In this document: one piece after another, positions 37,004 through 45,858 of the stretch
How positions within the stretch are numbered: the first letter of the stretch is position 1
How the letters are laid out: every line of letters starts with the position of its first letter
Assembly: GCA_903893625.1 (NCBI GenBank)
Contig: CAITND010000077.1
Location: 1-60,017, forward strand
Length of the DNA: 60,017 nucleotides
Source of the DNA: an uncultured Oscillatoriales cyanobacterium
Lineage (GTDB): Bacteria > Cyanobacteriota > Cyanobacteriia > Cyanobacteriales > Microcoleaceae
Direction: 5' to 3'
Program-made: the position numbers and the translations under genes
The notes under the pieces: model-generated
Told to the model about the DNA's origin: nothing
Seen by the model: only the letters and a program-made list of their open reading frames with translations
Database searches by the model: none

Positions 37004-37357
37004 CTACAGTTTAACTTCTACAATTTCAGCAACAGATTCTAGTGTATAATTCGGTTCAGAATTAACGATAACGCTTAAAGTCAGTCCTAAAGATTGCAGC
37101 CAACTTGATAAGCTATAAATCCCTTGGCTTCCTGGTTGGTCAAGAACTGTTTTCAAATGCGATAAATGTTCTTGAAGTTGTTCTGGAGACATTTTTTCTT
37201 GTCCCAGTGCCATTGCAACATCTTGAAGGGCAGATAATAATAATTCAGGTTCAGGATCTTTTTCTTGTAAAATTGCCCAAAGATATAATGCTGCTTCAGA
37301 TGGATCTTTGAGAGATTCAATTAAATAGTCTTGATAATTTCTAGTTAAAGGTTGCAT
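37004..37357 (-). CDS. HigA/antidote-like antitoxin of a toxin-antitoxin pair
   Basis: A 117-residue protein starting MQPLTRNYQDYLIESLKDPSEAALYLWAIL and continuing LLLSALQDVAMALGQEKMS. This matches the 'addiction module antidote' family, whose N-terminus reads xYLKDPEEAxxYLxxAL, before a C-terminal helix-turn-helix-like part (about 60-117) that here is degenerate. The ATG was chosen for AGGAGA nine bases upstream. The toxin frame extends 17 bases into this gene, giving the toxin-first order usual for this family. With the toxin broken, the antitoxin is either orphaned or acts in trans. Confidence 0.75.
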   Translation of the reverse strand: MQPLTRNYQDYLIESLKDPSEAALYLWAILQEKDPEPELLLSALQDVAMALGQEKMSPEQLQEHLSHLKTVLDQPGSQGIYSLSSWLQSLGLTLSVIVNSEPNYTLESVAEIVEVKL

Positions 37358-37709
37358 TAAACCGTCTCCTGTAATCTTCCCAATAAGTTTTAGCTGTTCT
37401 AATATCTTCTTCTTGAGTGCTTTTATCTCCACCACAAAGAAGTAAAATAACCGTTATACCGACCTGACCAAAATAAATTCAATAACCTGAACCAAACTGA
37501 ATTCTTAACTCATAAACTCCCTCTCCTACAGAACGATAATCTCCTAGGTTTCCTTGTACAACTCGTTTAAGTCTGGATTTGATAATCGCTTTTCCTTTAC
37601 TATCTCGTAAAGCCTTAAGCCAATTTTCAAAAGGACTTTTACCATTGATTGTTAGATAATTCTGGATTTGTCTGGGCTGTACTTCCATAAATTTATTATA
37701 ATTGATCAT
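37341..37709 (-). pseudogene. RelE/HigB-like toxin interrupted by an in-frame TGA
   Basis: Reads MEVQPRQIQNYLTINGKSPF (start at 37688, or 37709), then RSRLKRVVQGNLGDYRSVGEGVYELRIQFGSGY. TGA at 37479-37481 comes next, then in the same frame IYFGQVGITVILLCGGDKST, QEEDIRTAKTYWEDYRRRF and a TAG inside the antitoxin gene. The family consensus at the stop is GYRIYFG, so a CGA to TGA change at one Arg explains the break. The lost C-terminal part includes the last beta-strands and the catalytic-side helix, so the 76-residue product is probably not toxic. Confidence 0.85.
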
Positions 37710-37751
37710 GTAAAATGAATAGATCAGAAGATTGGGGAGGAATAATCAGGG

Positions 37752-38576
37752 GTGTTTGACAGTATTTGCAAGTTTCTGGCAGAAAATTTTTCTGAAGATT
37801 TGGCGAGTTGGTTGTTGGGTTCTCCCGTTGCGTTAACTGAGTTGAGTCCCCAAGAGTTATCATTGGAACCGATTCGTGCTGATTCTTTAATCTTACTGCA
37901 ATCGGATGATCTGGTTTTGCACACAGAATTTCAAACCGAACCCGATGCTAAAATCCCCTTTAGGATGTTAGATTATCGAGTAAGGGTCTATCGTCGTTTT
38001 CCCAACAAAGTCATGCGTCAGGTGGTGATTTATCTGGGTCGAACTAATTCTCTTTTAGTCCAAGAAAATAGTTTTCGTCTGGAGAATACGTTTCATCAGT
38101 TTGAGGTGATTCGTCTTTGGGAACAACCACCTGAACGGTTTTTGAATGTAACGGGATTGTTACCATTTGCGGTACTTAGTCAGACCGATGATCCGACAAT
38201 GATATTAAGTCAAGTTGCTGAAGTAATTGAGGGAATTACCGATCAACAGGTTCAAAGTAATCTTGTTGCTGCTTCGGCAATTTTGGCGGGTTTGGTTTTA
38301 AATAAAGATACAGTGAAAAGACTTTTAAGGAGTGATCTTATGCGAAATTCAGTCATTTATCAAGAAATTCTACAAGAAGGGAAATTGGAAGGGAAATTGG
38401 AAGGGAAATTGGAAGGGAAACTAGAAGGAAAACTAGAAGGAAAACTAGAAGGAAAATTGGAAGGAAAATTGGAAGCAAAGGAAGAAATTGCTTTAAATTT
38501 ATTGCGAATAGGTTTGAGTTTAGAGCAAGTTGTTCAGGCAACTGGATTAAGTCTTGAAGAGATTCAATCTTTGTAA
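37752..38576 (+). CDS. Rpn/DUF4351-like (PD-(D/E)XK) nuclease-family protein
   Basis: A 274-residue protein. It starts with GTG (GGAGG eleven bases upstream) as FDSICKFLAENFSEDLASWLLG. RADSLILLQSDDLVLHTEFQ is the PD-(D/E)XK-like core (Asp, then E-x-Q). FRMLDYRVRVYRRFPNKVMRQVVIYLG follows. This is the Rpn/YhgA-like recombination-promoting nuclease group that is highly expanded in cyanobacteria. The C-terminal region carries eight tandem GKLE tetrapeptides in a likely charged helix, ending ATGLSLEEIQSL. No other mobile gene is adjacent, but its 3' part was duplicated in tandem just downstream. Confidence 0.8.
   Translation: MFDSICKFLAENFSEDLASWLLGSPVALTELSPQELSLEPIRADSLILLQSDDLVLHTEFQTEPDAKIPFRMLDYRVRVYRRFPNKVMRQVVIYLGRTNSLLVQENSFRLENTFHQFEVIRLWEQPPERFLNVTGLLPFAVLSQTDDPTMILSQVAEVIEGITDQQVQSNLVAASAILAGLVLNKDTVKRLLRSDLMRNSVIYQEILQEGKLEGKLEGKLEGKLEGKLEGKLEGKLEGKLEAKEEIALNLLRIGLSLEQVVQATGLSLEEIQSL
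38379..38474 (+). repeat. 12-base tandem repeat coding GKLE, eight copies
   Basis: GG(G/A)AAA(TTG/CTA)GAA units. The codon variants fall in blocks (first four GGG units, then four GGA units), which indicates stepwise expansion. The partial duplicate downstream carries only five units, including GCG variants. Confidence 0.9.
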
Positions 38577-38638
38577 AACGCTTTAGTATTGGGGTCAGTG
38601 ATATCGAGAATTTATGTATTGTTCAAGAAACCCGATTT

Positions 38639-38926
38639 TTGAATAATCTCCTTGCTGCTTCGGCAATTTTGGCGGGTTTAGTTTTAAATAAAGATACCGT
38701 AAAAAGACTTTTAAGGAGTAATCTCATGCGAAATTCAGTCATCTATCAAGAAATTCTACAAGAAGGGAAATTGGAAGGGAAACTGGAAGCGAAATTGGAA
38801 GCGAAATTGGAAGGGAAACTGGAAGCGAAGGAAGAAATTGCTTTAAATTTATTGCGAATGGGTTTGAGTTTAGAGCAAGTTGTTCAGGCAACTGGATTAA
38901 GTCTTGAAGAGATTCAATCTTTGTAA
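38639..38926 (+). pseudogene. 3'-terminal duplicate of the Rpn-family gene
   Basis: LLAASAILAGLVLNKDTVKR, then RNSVIYQEILQEGKLEGKLE, and finally SLEEIQSL repeats the last 92 or so codons of the preceding gene with few substitutions. It lacks the nuclease core and any plausible start. It most likely arose by unequal recombination or a local duplication, and a half palindrome (CAAGAAACCCGATTT) lies at the joint. Confidence 0.85.
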
Positions 38927-39013
38927 ATTAGCTTTGACAGTATTAATAATTGATGAATGGAGGTGAACAAGATGCAAATTTATTCTATTAAATCAGGATA
39001 ACGAATAATTCAG

Positions 39014-39057
39014 CTAAAATAACATCTAAAAAACAATATTTTTAGATGTTATTTTAG
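39014..39057 (+). terminator. perfect 19-bp hairpin (probable terminator or palindromic element)
   Basis: CTAAAATAACATCTAAAAA pairs perfectly with TTTTTAGATGTTATTTTAG around a 6-base loop. It is A+T-rich with T-runs on both strands, so it can terminate transcription both ways. It lies 88 bases after the duplicated Rpn fragment and 64 before hisC. A strong Shine-Dalgarno site (GGAGGTGA) just upstream at 38957 leads only to a 9-codon frame at 38972, probably a gene remnant. Confidence 0.55.
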
Positions 39058-39120
39058 TCTAAATTAAGGGATAATAGATTTTGTCTAAACTTCAGAAAAA
39101 ATTATAATTACCTCAACGCC

Positions 39121-40251
39121 ATGCTGTCTTTTCTTCGTAACGACCTCAAACAACTTCACGCCTATGCTCCCCACCCAGGAGGCAATTCTGGCAGTCCGAT
39201 CCAGACTCAAATATTAGATCGTTTAGATACTAATGAATGTCCCTATGATTTACCTGAAGAATTAAAACAAAAGCTGGCGTGGACATATCAACATCAAATT
39301 GAAACAAATCGTTATCCTGATGGCAGTCATTTTCCTTTAAAAATTGCGATCGCTAGTTATATTAATGAAATCATTTCTAATTCTGAAGCCTTTGTCAAGT
39401 CTGATCAGATTTCCGTTGGTAATGGGTCAGATGAATTAATTCGATCTATCTTAATTGCTACTTGTTTAGGGGGAGAAGGCTCAATTTTAGTTGCTAATCC
39501 CACTTTTTCAATGTATGGAATTATTGCTCAAACGTTAGGAATTCCCGTTATTAGTATAGGACGGGATAAAAATACCTTTGAGATGGATTTAAACGCGGCT
39601 CAAGCTGCCATTGAAACTACACAAAATCCTCCCATTAGAGTTGTGTTTGTGGTTCATCCTAATTCCCCAACGGCGAATGCTTTAACCGACGATGAATTAG
39701 ACTGGTTGCGTCATTTACCAGAACAGATTTTAGTGGTAATTGATGAAGCCTATTTTGAGTTTAGTCAAACCAGCGTTATAGAGGAGTTAAAACAGCATCC
39801 CAATTGGGTGATTTTACGCACTTTTTCTAAGGCATTTCGGTTAGCTTCATTGCGAGTCGGATATGCGATCGCTCATCCTGAATTAATCACCGCTTTAGAA
39901 AAAGTTCGTCTTCCCTATAATCTCCCTAGTTTCACACAAACGGCTGCTTTATTAGCCTTAAATAATCGTCAAGATTTACTCGCCGTAATTCCTAAAATTT
40001 TAGGAGAACGGACTCGTTTAATTAATGCTTTGTCTCAAAATCAACAGTTGAAACTTTGGCGCAGTGATGCTAATTTTATTTATATTAGACTCGCCGATGA
40101 ACGCAATTCTGAGCCAGCCTTGAACGAGGTTATGCAGCAATTAAAAACGAAAGGAACATTAGTTCGTCACACGGGAGAAGGACTGCGAATTACGGTTGGT
40201 CGTCCCGATGAAAATCAACGTACCATTGAACGATTATTTGCTATTTTATAG
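39121..40251 (+). CDS. hisC: histidinol-phosphate aminotransferase
   Basis: A 376-residue PLP enzyme that transaminates imidazole-acetol phosphate to histidinol phosphate. [50 protein letters not shown] (phosphate-binding loop), [20 protein letters not shown] and [17 protein letters not shown] with Schiff-base Lys237 are all present. Full length. Other cyanobacteria often have two HisC-like genes with aromatic activity, so the exact amino-acid specificity is not settled by sequence. Confidence 0.9.
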   Translation: MLSFLRNDLKQLHAYAPHPGGNSGSPIQTQILDRLDTNECPYDLPEELKQKLAWTYQHQIETNRYPDGSHFPLKIAIASYINEIISNSEAFVKSDQISVGNGSDELIRSILIATCLGGEGSILVANPTFSMYGIIAQTLGIPVISIGRDKNTFEMDLNAAQAAIETTQNPPIRVVFVVHPNSPTANALTDDELDWLRHLPEQILVVIDEAYFEFSQTSVIEELKQHPNWVILRTFSKAFRLASLRVGYAIAHPELITALEKVRLPYNLPSFTQTAALLALNNRQDLLAVIPKILGERTRLINALSQNQQLKLWRSDANFIYIRLADERNSEPALNEVMQQLKTKGTLVRHTGEGLRITVGRPDENQRTIERLFAIL

Positions 40252-40267
40252 TAAAAATAATCGAGTT

Positions 40268-40325
40268 GGGCGGGTTTATAGAGATTATGGTGATTAGTCA
40301 AGCCTTTGGGTGAACCCGCCCCTAC
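40268..40325. repeat. inverted repeat with GGGCGGGTT / AACCCGCCC arms
   Basis: Nine-base arms 36 bases apart, ending ...GGGTGAACCCGCCCCTAC. The G+C-rich arms stand out from the surrounding A+T-rich DNA. It occupies the gap between hisC and the permease. It resembles the dispersed 'GTAGGGGCGGG' palindromes of Planktothrix-type genomes. A related CGCCCCTAC end occurs at 45102. Confidence 0.6.
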
Positions 40326-40355
40326 AATGAATTTATTATTAATTTTGTATGAATT

Positions 40356-41138
40356 ATGCAACGCTATTTTAAGATTTTAACCCTATTTTGGGAAACTGCG
40401 ATCGCCGCCGAACTCGAATATCGGATTAACTTTCTGATTTCTGCTATCACCAGTTTAGGAAGTTTAATTGGCAGTATTTTTAGCCTATTTCTATTTTATA
40501 GAACGGGTTATAGTTTTGAAGGATGGAGTTGGGAAGAAGTCTTAATTGTTCTAGGAATCTTTACAATTTTACAAGGATTTTCAACAACAATATTAGTTCC
40601 CAATTTAAACCGAATTGTCACCCATGTTCAAGAGGGAACCTTAGATTTTGTCTTACTAAAACCCATCAGTAGTCAATTTTGGCTATCGACTCGCATGATT
40701 TCCCCTTGGGGAATACCCGATCTAATTTTTGGGTGTTCAATTGTTGTCTATGAAGGGAATAAACTCGGCTTAACAGCGAAAGATTATCTAGCCAGTTTAT
40801 TGCCTCTTTCCTTTGGAATGATGAGTTTATATAGTATATGGTTTATCCTGGGAGCAACCAGTATTTGGTTTGTTAAAATTTATAATGTTACTGAAGTATT
40901 GCGAGGATTATTAGAAGCAGGACGATATCCAATGGTCGCTTATCCAATGGCCTATCGTTTCTTTTTTACCTTTATTGTTCCCGTCGCTTTTTTAACAACA
41001 ATTCCAGCAGAATCTATCTTAGGACGAACTGAAATTTCCTGGGTGATGGGTTCAGGATTATTAGCCCTGGGATTATTAATCATTTCAGCTAATTTTTGGC
41101 AATTTGCCTTAAAATTCTATACCAGTGCATCAAGTTAA
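40356..41138 (+). CDS. ABC-2 family transporter permease (DUF990-like)
   Basis: A 260-residue membrane protein with six hydrophobic helices, starting MQRYFKILTLFWETAIAAELEYRINFLI. EGTLDFVLLKPISSQFWLS lies at the coupling-helix region typical of this permease group. It would form a half-channel of an ABC-2 exporter. The partner ATPase and the second permease are not adjacent, so they must be encoded elsewhere. Stop is one base from the stop of the convergent histidine-kinase gene. Confidence 0.85.
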   Translation: MQRYFKILTLFWETAIAAELEYRINFLISAITSLGSLIGSIFSLFLFYRTGYSFEGWSWEEVLIVLGIFTILQGFSTTILVPNLNRIVTHVQEGTLDFVLLKPISSQFWLSTRMISPWGIPDLIFGCSIVVYEGNKLGLTAKDYLASLLPLSFGMMSLYSIWFILGATSIWFVKIYNVTEVLRGLLEAGRYPMVAYPMAYRFFFTFIVPVAFLTTIPAESILGRTEISWVMGSGLLALGLLIISANFWQFALKFYTSASS

Positions 41139-41139
41139 A

Positions 41140-44100
41140 TTATCCAATAATTCCAATTAAATTGGTAATTGTAAATAATAATTCATGAGCTTCTACAGGT
41201 TTTGCTAAATGAGCATGAAACCCGGCGGAAAATGCTGCTTTACGATCTTCGGCTTTAGCATAGGCTGTAAGGGCTAAAGCGGGAATTTTTCCTCCTTCCT
41301 CCGGGGGTAATAAACGAATTTGACGTAATAATGAATAACCGTCCCCCTGTGGCATTCCAATATCACTGACTAAGATCTGAAACGGGGATGTATTACTATT
41401 AGCTTTTAACGTATTTATTGCTTCTTTAGCACTACCCACTGTCACCACATCCGCCCCACAATTTTGCAAAATATGAGCGACTAAATCACGAGCATCTGCT
41501 TCATCATCAACAACTAATATTCGCACTCCCTTTAACTTCAAACAACTCTCCAGCATCAACTCATTTTCACTCAAAAAATCTTCAAAACCATCATTACCCG
41601 TGAATAAATCCGATGTCATAAGCGGTAACTTAATTGTAAATGTTGCACCCTGTCCTAACCCTGGACTATCAACACTAACACTTCCTCCATGCAGTTCCAC
41701 TAAATGGCGCACAATGGCTAATCCTAATCCTAATCCCCCCTGTTTGCGAGTAATTGAACCATCGGCTTGACGAAAGCGTTCAAACACAAAAGGTAAAAAG
41801 TCCGGGCTAATTCCTTGTCCGGTATCACTGACTTGAATTTCTGCATAATTCACCGTCTCAATCTGCTTAATATCTGCTTCCAAAGATTCTTGATTTAGGG
41901 AAAGTTGAGGGTCTGAACTGGAAAAAGAACTTTTCTCTTGAGACTTGTCAAGTCGAACTTCAATTTGTCCTCCTTCTGCGCTAAATTTCACCGCATTAGT
42001 TAGCAGATTCCAAATCACTTGTTGTAAACGGTTGCCATCCCCTAAAATAATCCCAATATTAGGCTGAAGAGAAACATGAATTGTAATATTTTTCGCCTCA
42101 GCCGCCGGACGTACTGTATCAATTGCTGCTTCAATAATAGGAATTAAAGAGGTGGGATTCGGACTTAAATTCAATTTTCCATTAATAATTCGAGAGACAT
42201 CTAATAAATCCTCAATCAGTTGAGCTAACGCCCGGGTATTGCGATTAATTGTTTCTGTGGCTCGATTAAATGTTTCTTCATCTAAATGCCGAGACATTAA
42301 CAGTTGTGTCCATCCTAACATGGCATTTAAAGGAGTCCGCAATTCATGGGAAAGCGTGGCTAAAAATTCATCTTTGAGGCGGTTGGCTTCTGCTAACTCT
42401 TCAGCACGGGTGAGGAGTTGCGCTTCTAATTGTTTGCGATTTGTAATATCTCGTAGGGCTGTAACTTGAACTTCACGCCCTTGATAAACTTGAGAACGAC
42501 CGATAATTTCTACATAAAAAGTTGTACCATCTTTTCTTAATCCCACTGCTGAATATGGGGCTTCTAAATTCTTCGTAATATTGTGTAAAATTAAAGCTTG
42601 ACTATTCGGGGCGACAAAATCCAGAAAAGAAGACCCAATCATTTCCCCTAACAAACAATCAAACATGATTGCCGCCCCTTGGTTAGCATCCAAAATAATC
42701 CCATTTTCATGAATAATAATTCCATCAAATGTCGTTTCAATTAACGTTCTAAACCGAGCTTCACTTTCTTGTAATTCTTCTTCGGCGTGTTTGCGTTCCG
42801 TAATATCTTCATAGATAAACACCACTTCTCGAATTTGACCAATTTCATCCCGCACGGGGTAAACATAAGCTTGTACCCAGCGTTGAGCATACCTATAACT
42901 CGACAATTCAGGGAAGGTTTGATGGGGATCATATAAAATCGGAGGAATCGCAACTGCTTCCCCAGCAAACCCTCGTTGAATATAAGGAATGATCCCTTTT
43001 TCAATTAATTGTTGATCCCCTAAAAGATTGTAGTCTTTGATGTCTTCCCCTTTAATTCCCCAGAGGTCTTCCCAGGCTCGATTGACACGCTGAACAAAAC
43101 CATCTAAGGATAAAATTAAAATACTCAGGGGAGATTGTTCAATCATCGTTCGATACTGCACTTCTGAACGACGTAATAAGGCTTCAGCTTGACGGCTTTC
43201 CGTGCGATCAATTGCTACACCCCCGACTAATGGTTGTCCGTAAGCATCCCAAATTGGAAATTGATAGGCTAAAAATTCTCCGATTTTTCCATCTCGTCGA
43301 GGAATAGAATCAATCACTTCTAAAACCCGGTTTTCCGAAGCCACAATAGAAATTTTCTCCAGAAATTTCGAGGCTAAGTTTGGGGGAAATAAATCAAAGA
43401 CTGTTTTTCCTAAAGCATCATCTGAAATGTTAAAGGTTTGGGTATAACTTCGACTAAAATACAACATTCGGCCTTCGAGATCGCAAATCCAAGCCACCGC
43501 CGGACTATGATCCATAAAAGCCTGAAATCGGGCTTCACTATCTCGCAGAGCTTTTTCTGATTTTCTTAATTCTGTTGTGGTTTTTTCAGCAATGCGTCTG
43601 GCTTGAATTTGCGATCGCATTAATCCAAATAAAATCAGACTTACCAAACTTCCAGATAAGGCAATATAGGGAGCAATCAAGCGTTGAGAATTAAAATCTA
43701 ATTCAGGACGAGAGGTATATACAATTGTCCAAGTTTGTTCCGCAATTGAGATCATTTTTCGACGCTCAAATCGAGGCTTGAAGCCCAAGGAACGACGAGT
43801 ATTAGAATCATACAGGAGATGATCCGGAGTAATCGCTAAACCATCATAAATTTTAAAATCAATAAAAGACTCTCGATTGCTTCCGAAAAGCCCTTGCATT
43901 AAGTCACCCATCCGAAACGGACTATAGATAAATCCCAGTAATTTCTCGCGTCTTTCTGTTACAGTTAGGGGAATAGAATTGCCTTGATAAATCGGGAAAT
44001 AGATTAAAAAACCCGCTTGTTTGTGTGCATCAATTTCTTGTCGGAGTGTCACTCGACCCGATGCCGCAGGTAAACCCCCGTCCCTGGCACGTTCCATTGC

Positions 44101-44619
44101 CTTGCGACGCACAGGTTCACTGAACATATCATAACCAATCGCAGCTTGGTTACGTTGATCTAAGGGTTCAAGGTAGATAATGGCATGATATTCGGGTCGA
44201 TTATAATCAGGATGAATCGAAAAATTAGAGATGCCTTCCCTTTGGATTCGGGCAATTAATTGCTCTTTTTCGGATGCTGGAAACCGAATTGTAAACCCAA
44301 TTCCTTGAATACCGGGATATTCTTCACGCAATTGTAACCGTTCCATGTAAGCCCGAAATTCCTTTTGATCTACAGGTTCATGGGCTGCAAATAATCCGCT
44401 TCCTGCCCGGAGTAAGGCAATATAGGTTTTAACATGATCTCGAATCAGATTTTCCGTGCGTTGGATAGAGGTATCAAATCGTAATCGATCCTGGGTGCAA
44501 GCCGTAGATTCAACATAATAAGTGGCGATCGCCGTCAGTAGCAACGTGCTTAACAGAACTAGATAGGGAACAATCTGTCGATTGGGTGATAAGAACTTAT
44601 AGAGCCATTTACGCTTCAT
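41140..44619 (-). CDS. CHASE-PAS hybrid histidine kinase with C-terminal receiver
   Basis: A 1159-residue sensor. A membrane helix (about 15-33) precedes a CHASE domain (about 60-300, with GIGFTIRFPASEKEQL and HPDYNRPEYHAIIYLEPLD) and a second helix (about 316-336). Three PAS/PAC modules follow (about 358-480, 485-610, 615-735). The HisKA motif LSHELRTPLNAMLGW has His758. HATPase shows NLLTNAVKFSAEGG, DTGQGI and GGLGLGLAIV. The C-terminal receiver (about 1030-1155) has phospho-acceptor Asp1086 in LVSDIGMPQGDGYS. It senses an extracytoplasmic ligand through CHASE. No response-regulator gene is nearby, so the output partner is unknown. Confidence 0.95.
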   Translation of the reverse strand: MKRKWLYKFLSPNRQIVPYLVLLSTLLLTAIATYYVESTACTQDRLRFDTSIQRTENLIRDHVKTYIALLRAGSGLFAAHEPVDQKEFRAYMERLQLREEYPGIQGIGFTIRFPASEKEQLIARIQREGISNFSIHPDYNRPEYHAIIYLEPLDQRNQAAIGYDMFSEPVRRKAMERARDGGLPAASGRVTLRQEIDAHKQAGFLIYFPIYQGNSIPLTVTERREKLLGFIYSPFRMGDLMQGLFGSNRESFIDFKIYDGLAITPDHLLYDSNTRRSLGFKPRFERRKMISIAEQTWTIVYTSRPELDFNSQRLIAPYIALSGSLVSLILFGLMRSQIQARRIAEKTTTELRKSEKALRDSEARFQAFMDHSPAVAWICDLEGRMLYFSRSYTQTFNISDDALGKTVFDLFPPNLASKFLEKISIVASENRVLEVIDSIPRRDGKIGEFLAYQFPIWDAYGQPLVGGVAIDRTESRQAEALLRRSEVQYRTMIEQSPLSILILSLDGFVQRVNRAWEDLWGIKGEDIKDYNLLGDQQLIEKGIIPYIQRGFAGEAVAIPPILYDPHQTFPELSSYRYAQRWVQAYVYPVRDEIGQIREVVFIYEDITERKHAEEELQESEARFRTLIETTFDGIIIHENGIILDANQGAAIMFDCLLGEMIGSSFLDFVAPNSQALILHNITKNLEAPYSAVGLRKDGTTFYVEIIGRSQVYQGREVQVTALRDITNRKQLEAQLLTRAEELAEANRLKDEFLATLSHELRTPLNAMLGWTQLLMSRHLDEETFNRATETINRNTRALAQLIEDLLDVSRIINGKLNLSPNPTSLIPIIEAAIDTVRPAAEAKNITIHVSLQPNIGIILGDGNRLQQVIWNLLTNAVKFSAEGGQIEVRLDKSQEKSSFSSSDPQLSLNQESLEADIKQIETVNYAEIQVSDTGQGISPDFLPFVFERFRQADGSITRKQGGLGLGLAIVRHLVELHGGSVSVDSPGLGQGATFTIKLPLMTSDLFTGNDGFEDFLSENELMLESCLKLKGVRILVVDDEADARDLVAHILQNCGADVVTVGSAKEAINTLKANSNTSPFQILVSDIGMPQGDGYSLLRQIRLLPPEEGGKIPALALTAYAKAEDRKAAFSAGFHAHLAKPVEAHELLFTITNLIGIIG

Positions 44620-44903
44620 AGAGGCATCACGGAACGTCTGTTGATTAGAAATGCTGGTAATCTGGGTTTTTTGCCGGATTGCTGTTTCTGAAGGGATCAG
44701 AATGACAACAACCTATTTTTATTGTGATGCAGTCTTGGCTCTAATGTCACATTGATTTAACAAAAACGGATATTTTCTAGCGGGGGGCATACTCAATTGT
44801 AGCATTTTCAATCTCTTTGTTCATTTTGAAATTGATGGACAAGAAGATCAAGCAGAATTAGGGTTTGTCTTCTTCCGTCGGAAAATGAATAAACCTTTGC
44901 ATT

Positions 44904-45005
44904 TTAAATCGGTTTTACCTCTCCATATTGCTTGAGGCGATCAGCAATTTCTACAGGTAAAATATTTAATAAAAGTTGATTCGCAAAATATCGTAATATT
45001 ATCGT
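44904..45005 (-). pseudogene. fragment of an adenylate/guanylate cyclase gene
   Basis: The 33-codon open stretch contains YFANQLLLNILPVEIADRLK, the signature linker that precedes class III cyclase catalytic domains (LLLNILPxxIAxRLK), and stops shortly after. Neither a sensory domain upstream nor the catalytic DEVTVLFADIVGFT part downstream is present. I take it as a relic of a decayed cyclase gene. The match rests on one motif. Confidence 0.5.
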
Positions 45006-45052
45006 TCAAACTCTAATCAACCATCACCCTAATATTTTTAAGAAAAAGTGTA

Positions 45053-45108
45053 AGGGCGAGTCGAAGTTCAGATTGATGGGAACTTCGATCTTATCTGCTT
45101 TCGCCCCT
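45053..45108. repeat. inverted-repeat hairpin GGGCGA / TCGCCC with inner CGAAGTTC / GAACTTCG
   Basis: Outer arms AGGGCGA and TCGCCCCT and inner arms CGAAGTTC (45062) and GAACTTCG (45080) fold together. It ends in CGCCCCTAC like the palindrome at 40268, which suggests a shared family of small palindromic elements. Confidence 0.55.
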
Positions 45109-45510
45109 ACCTACAAACCCGCTACCACATCTTCCAACAGGGATGCTACCGGATTGAGTCTAAATCAGGCTCCTCTGAGTCACTCAAACGGATTGATTAA
45201 CCAAGAGAACCCAGACTGAGCGCGTAGGATTACATCTCTCTGCTACTGTGGTTTGATTATCGCAATAGCACTATGGGTTTGAAAATCGATAAAGTTAACA
45301 AGTTTGAACTGTAAAAATACTGATTCGATGATTTAATCCCTTAAAATACATAGTTTGTGCATTTTGTCAATATATAAAAGTAGCGATTTTGGGAACAAAA
45401 AGCTGAAAATAGGCCCAAAATTGTAGCCAATATTTTCAGAATGATCTGGAAAAATCGATCAAGCCAAAACGGAGGAATCTTTACAAAAGTTTTCACAACT
45501 GTTAATTACT

Positions 45511-45526
45511 TGTGATTTTCGTCACA
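45511..45526. promoter_or_regulatory. perfect CRP-type operator TGTGA-N6-TCACA
   Basis: TGTGATTTTCGTCACA is an exact match to the cAMP-receptor-protein consensus used by cyanobacterial SyCRP1. It lies about 65 bases before the ATG of the 59-residue gene. TAGAAT (45553) and TATAAA (45565) are the candidate -10 boxes. With TATAAA the site would centre near -58, an activator position. Such an exact palindrome is unlikely by chance at a promoter, but binding is inferred. Confidence 0.6.
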
Positions 45527-45590
45527 CAATCTGGAGAGAAGATCAAGTGGAATAGAATAAGAGGTATAAAAGTTTAGGGAGTAAAAAACT

Positions 45591-45770
45591 ATGTTTATCA
45601 ATCTTTCTTGGATCAAACCGCTTTCTCATCCCCATTTGGAAAAATCTGCCGTAGAACCTCCGATTCTCACCCAGACCCAAAGCAAAAGCCTAGCAAAAAA
45701 AGGACAATTAGTGGCACTTTGGGTAAAAGATGAGAATTCTCGGCTTTTTTGTCAATGGGTGAATGAGTAA
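45591..45770 (+). CDS. small conserved-looking protein of unknown function (59 residues)
   Basis: Starts MFINLSWIKPLSHPHLEKSA and ends with KGQLVALWVKDENSRLFCQW and four more residues. AGGGAG lies ten bases before the ATG, and a strong terminator follows the stop, so it is a complete single-gene unit. No membrane helix or signal. The C-terminal QLVALWVKDENSRLFCQW looks like a compact beta-rich module. I do not recognise the family. The upstream CRP-type site suggests cAMP-dependent expression. Confidence 0.65.
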   Translation: MFINLSWIKPLSHPHLEKSAVEPPILTQTQSKSLAKKGQLVALWVKDENSRLFCQWVNE

Positions 45771-45816
45771 TTCCATCTTATAAAAATATTCAACAATTTA
45801 TGCAAGTACACAGTAC

Positions 45817-45857
45817 AAACCGATCAGGACACCATTCTCCTGATCGGTTTAAACGTT
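45817..45857 (+). terminator. Rho-independent terminator between convergent genes
   Basis: The 13-bp perfect stem AAACCGATCAGGA / TCCTGATCGGTTT with an 8-base loop is followed by AAACGTTTTTA on the plus strand. It ends the transcript of the small gene. On the minus strand it lies 9 bases beyond the dnaJ-like stop but lacks a T-run. Confidence 0.75.
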
Positions 45858-45858
45858 T

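Larger units (their letters stand above)
44620..45590. other. 970-base intergenic region
   Basis: No intact gene. It contains an antisense remnant of a nucleotide-cyclase linker (44904-45005), an inverted-repeat hairpin (45053-45108), and a CRP-type palindrome (45511-45526) next to the promoter of the small downstream gene. The stretch 45110-45480 holds nothing I can identify beyond A+T-rich sequence. Confidence 0.6.

Noticed and set aside
38972-39001. Nine-codon frame MQIYSIKSG with a perfect Shine-Dalgarno site
   Set aside because: No continuation in any frame; probably the start of a deleted gene. Kept as a remark under the hairpin entry.
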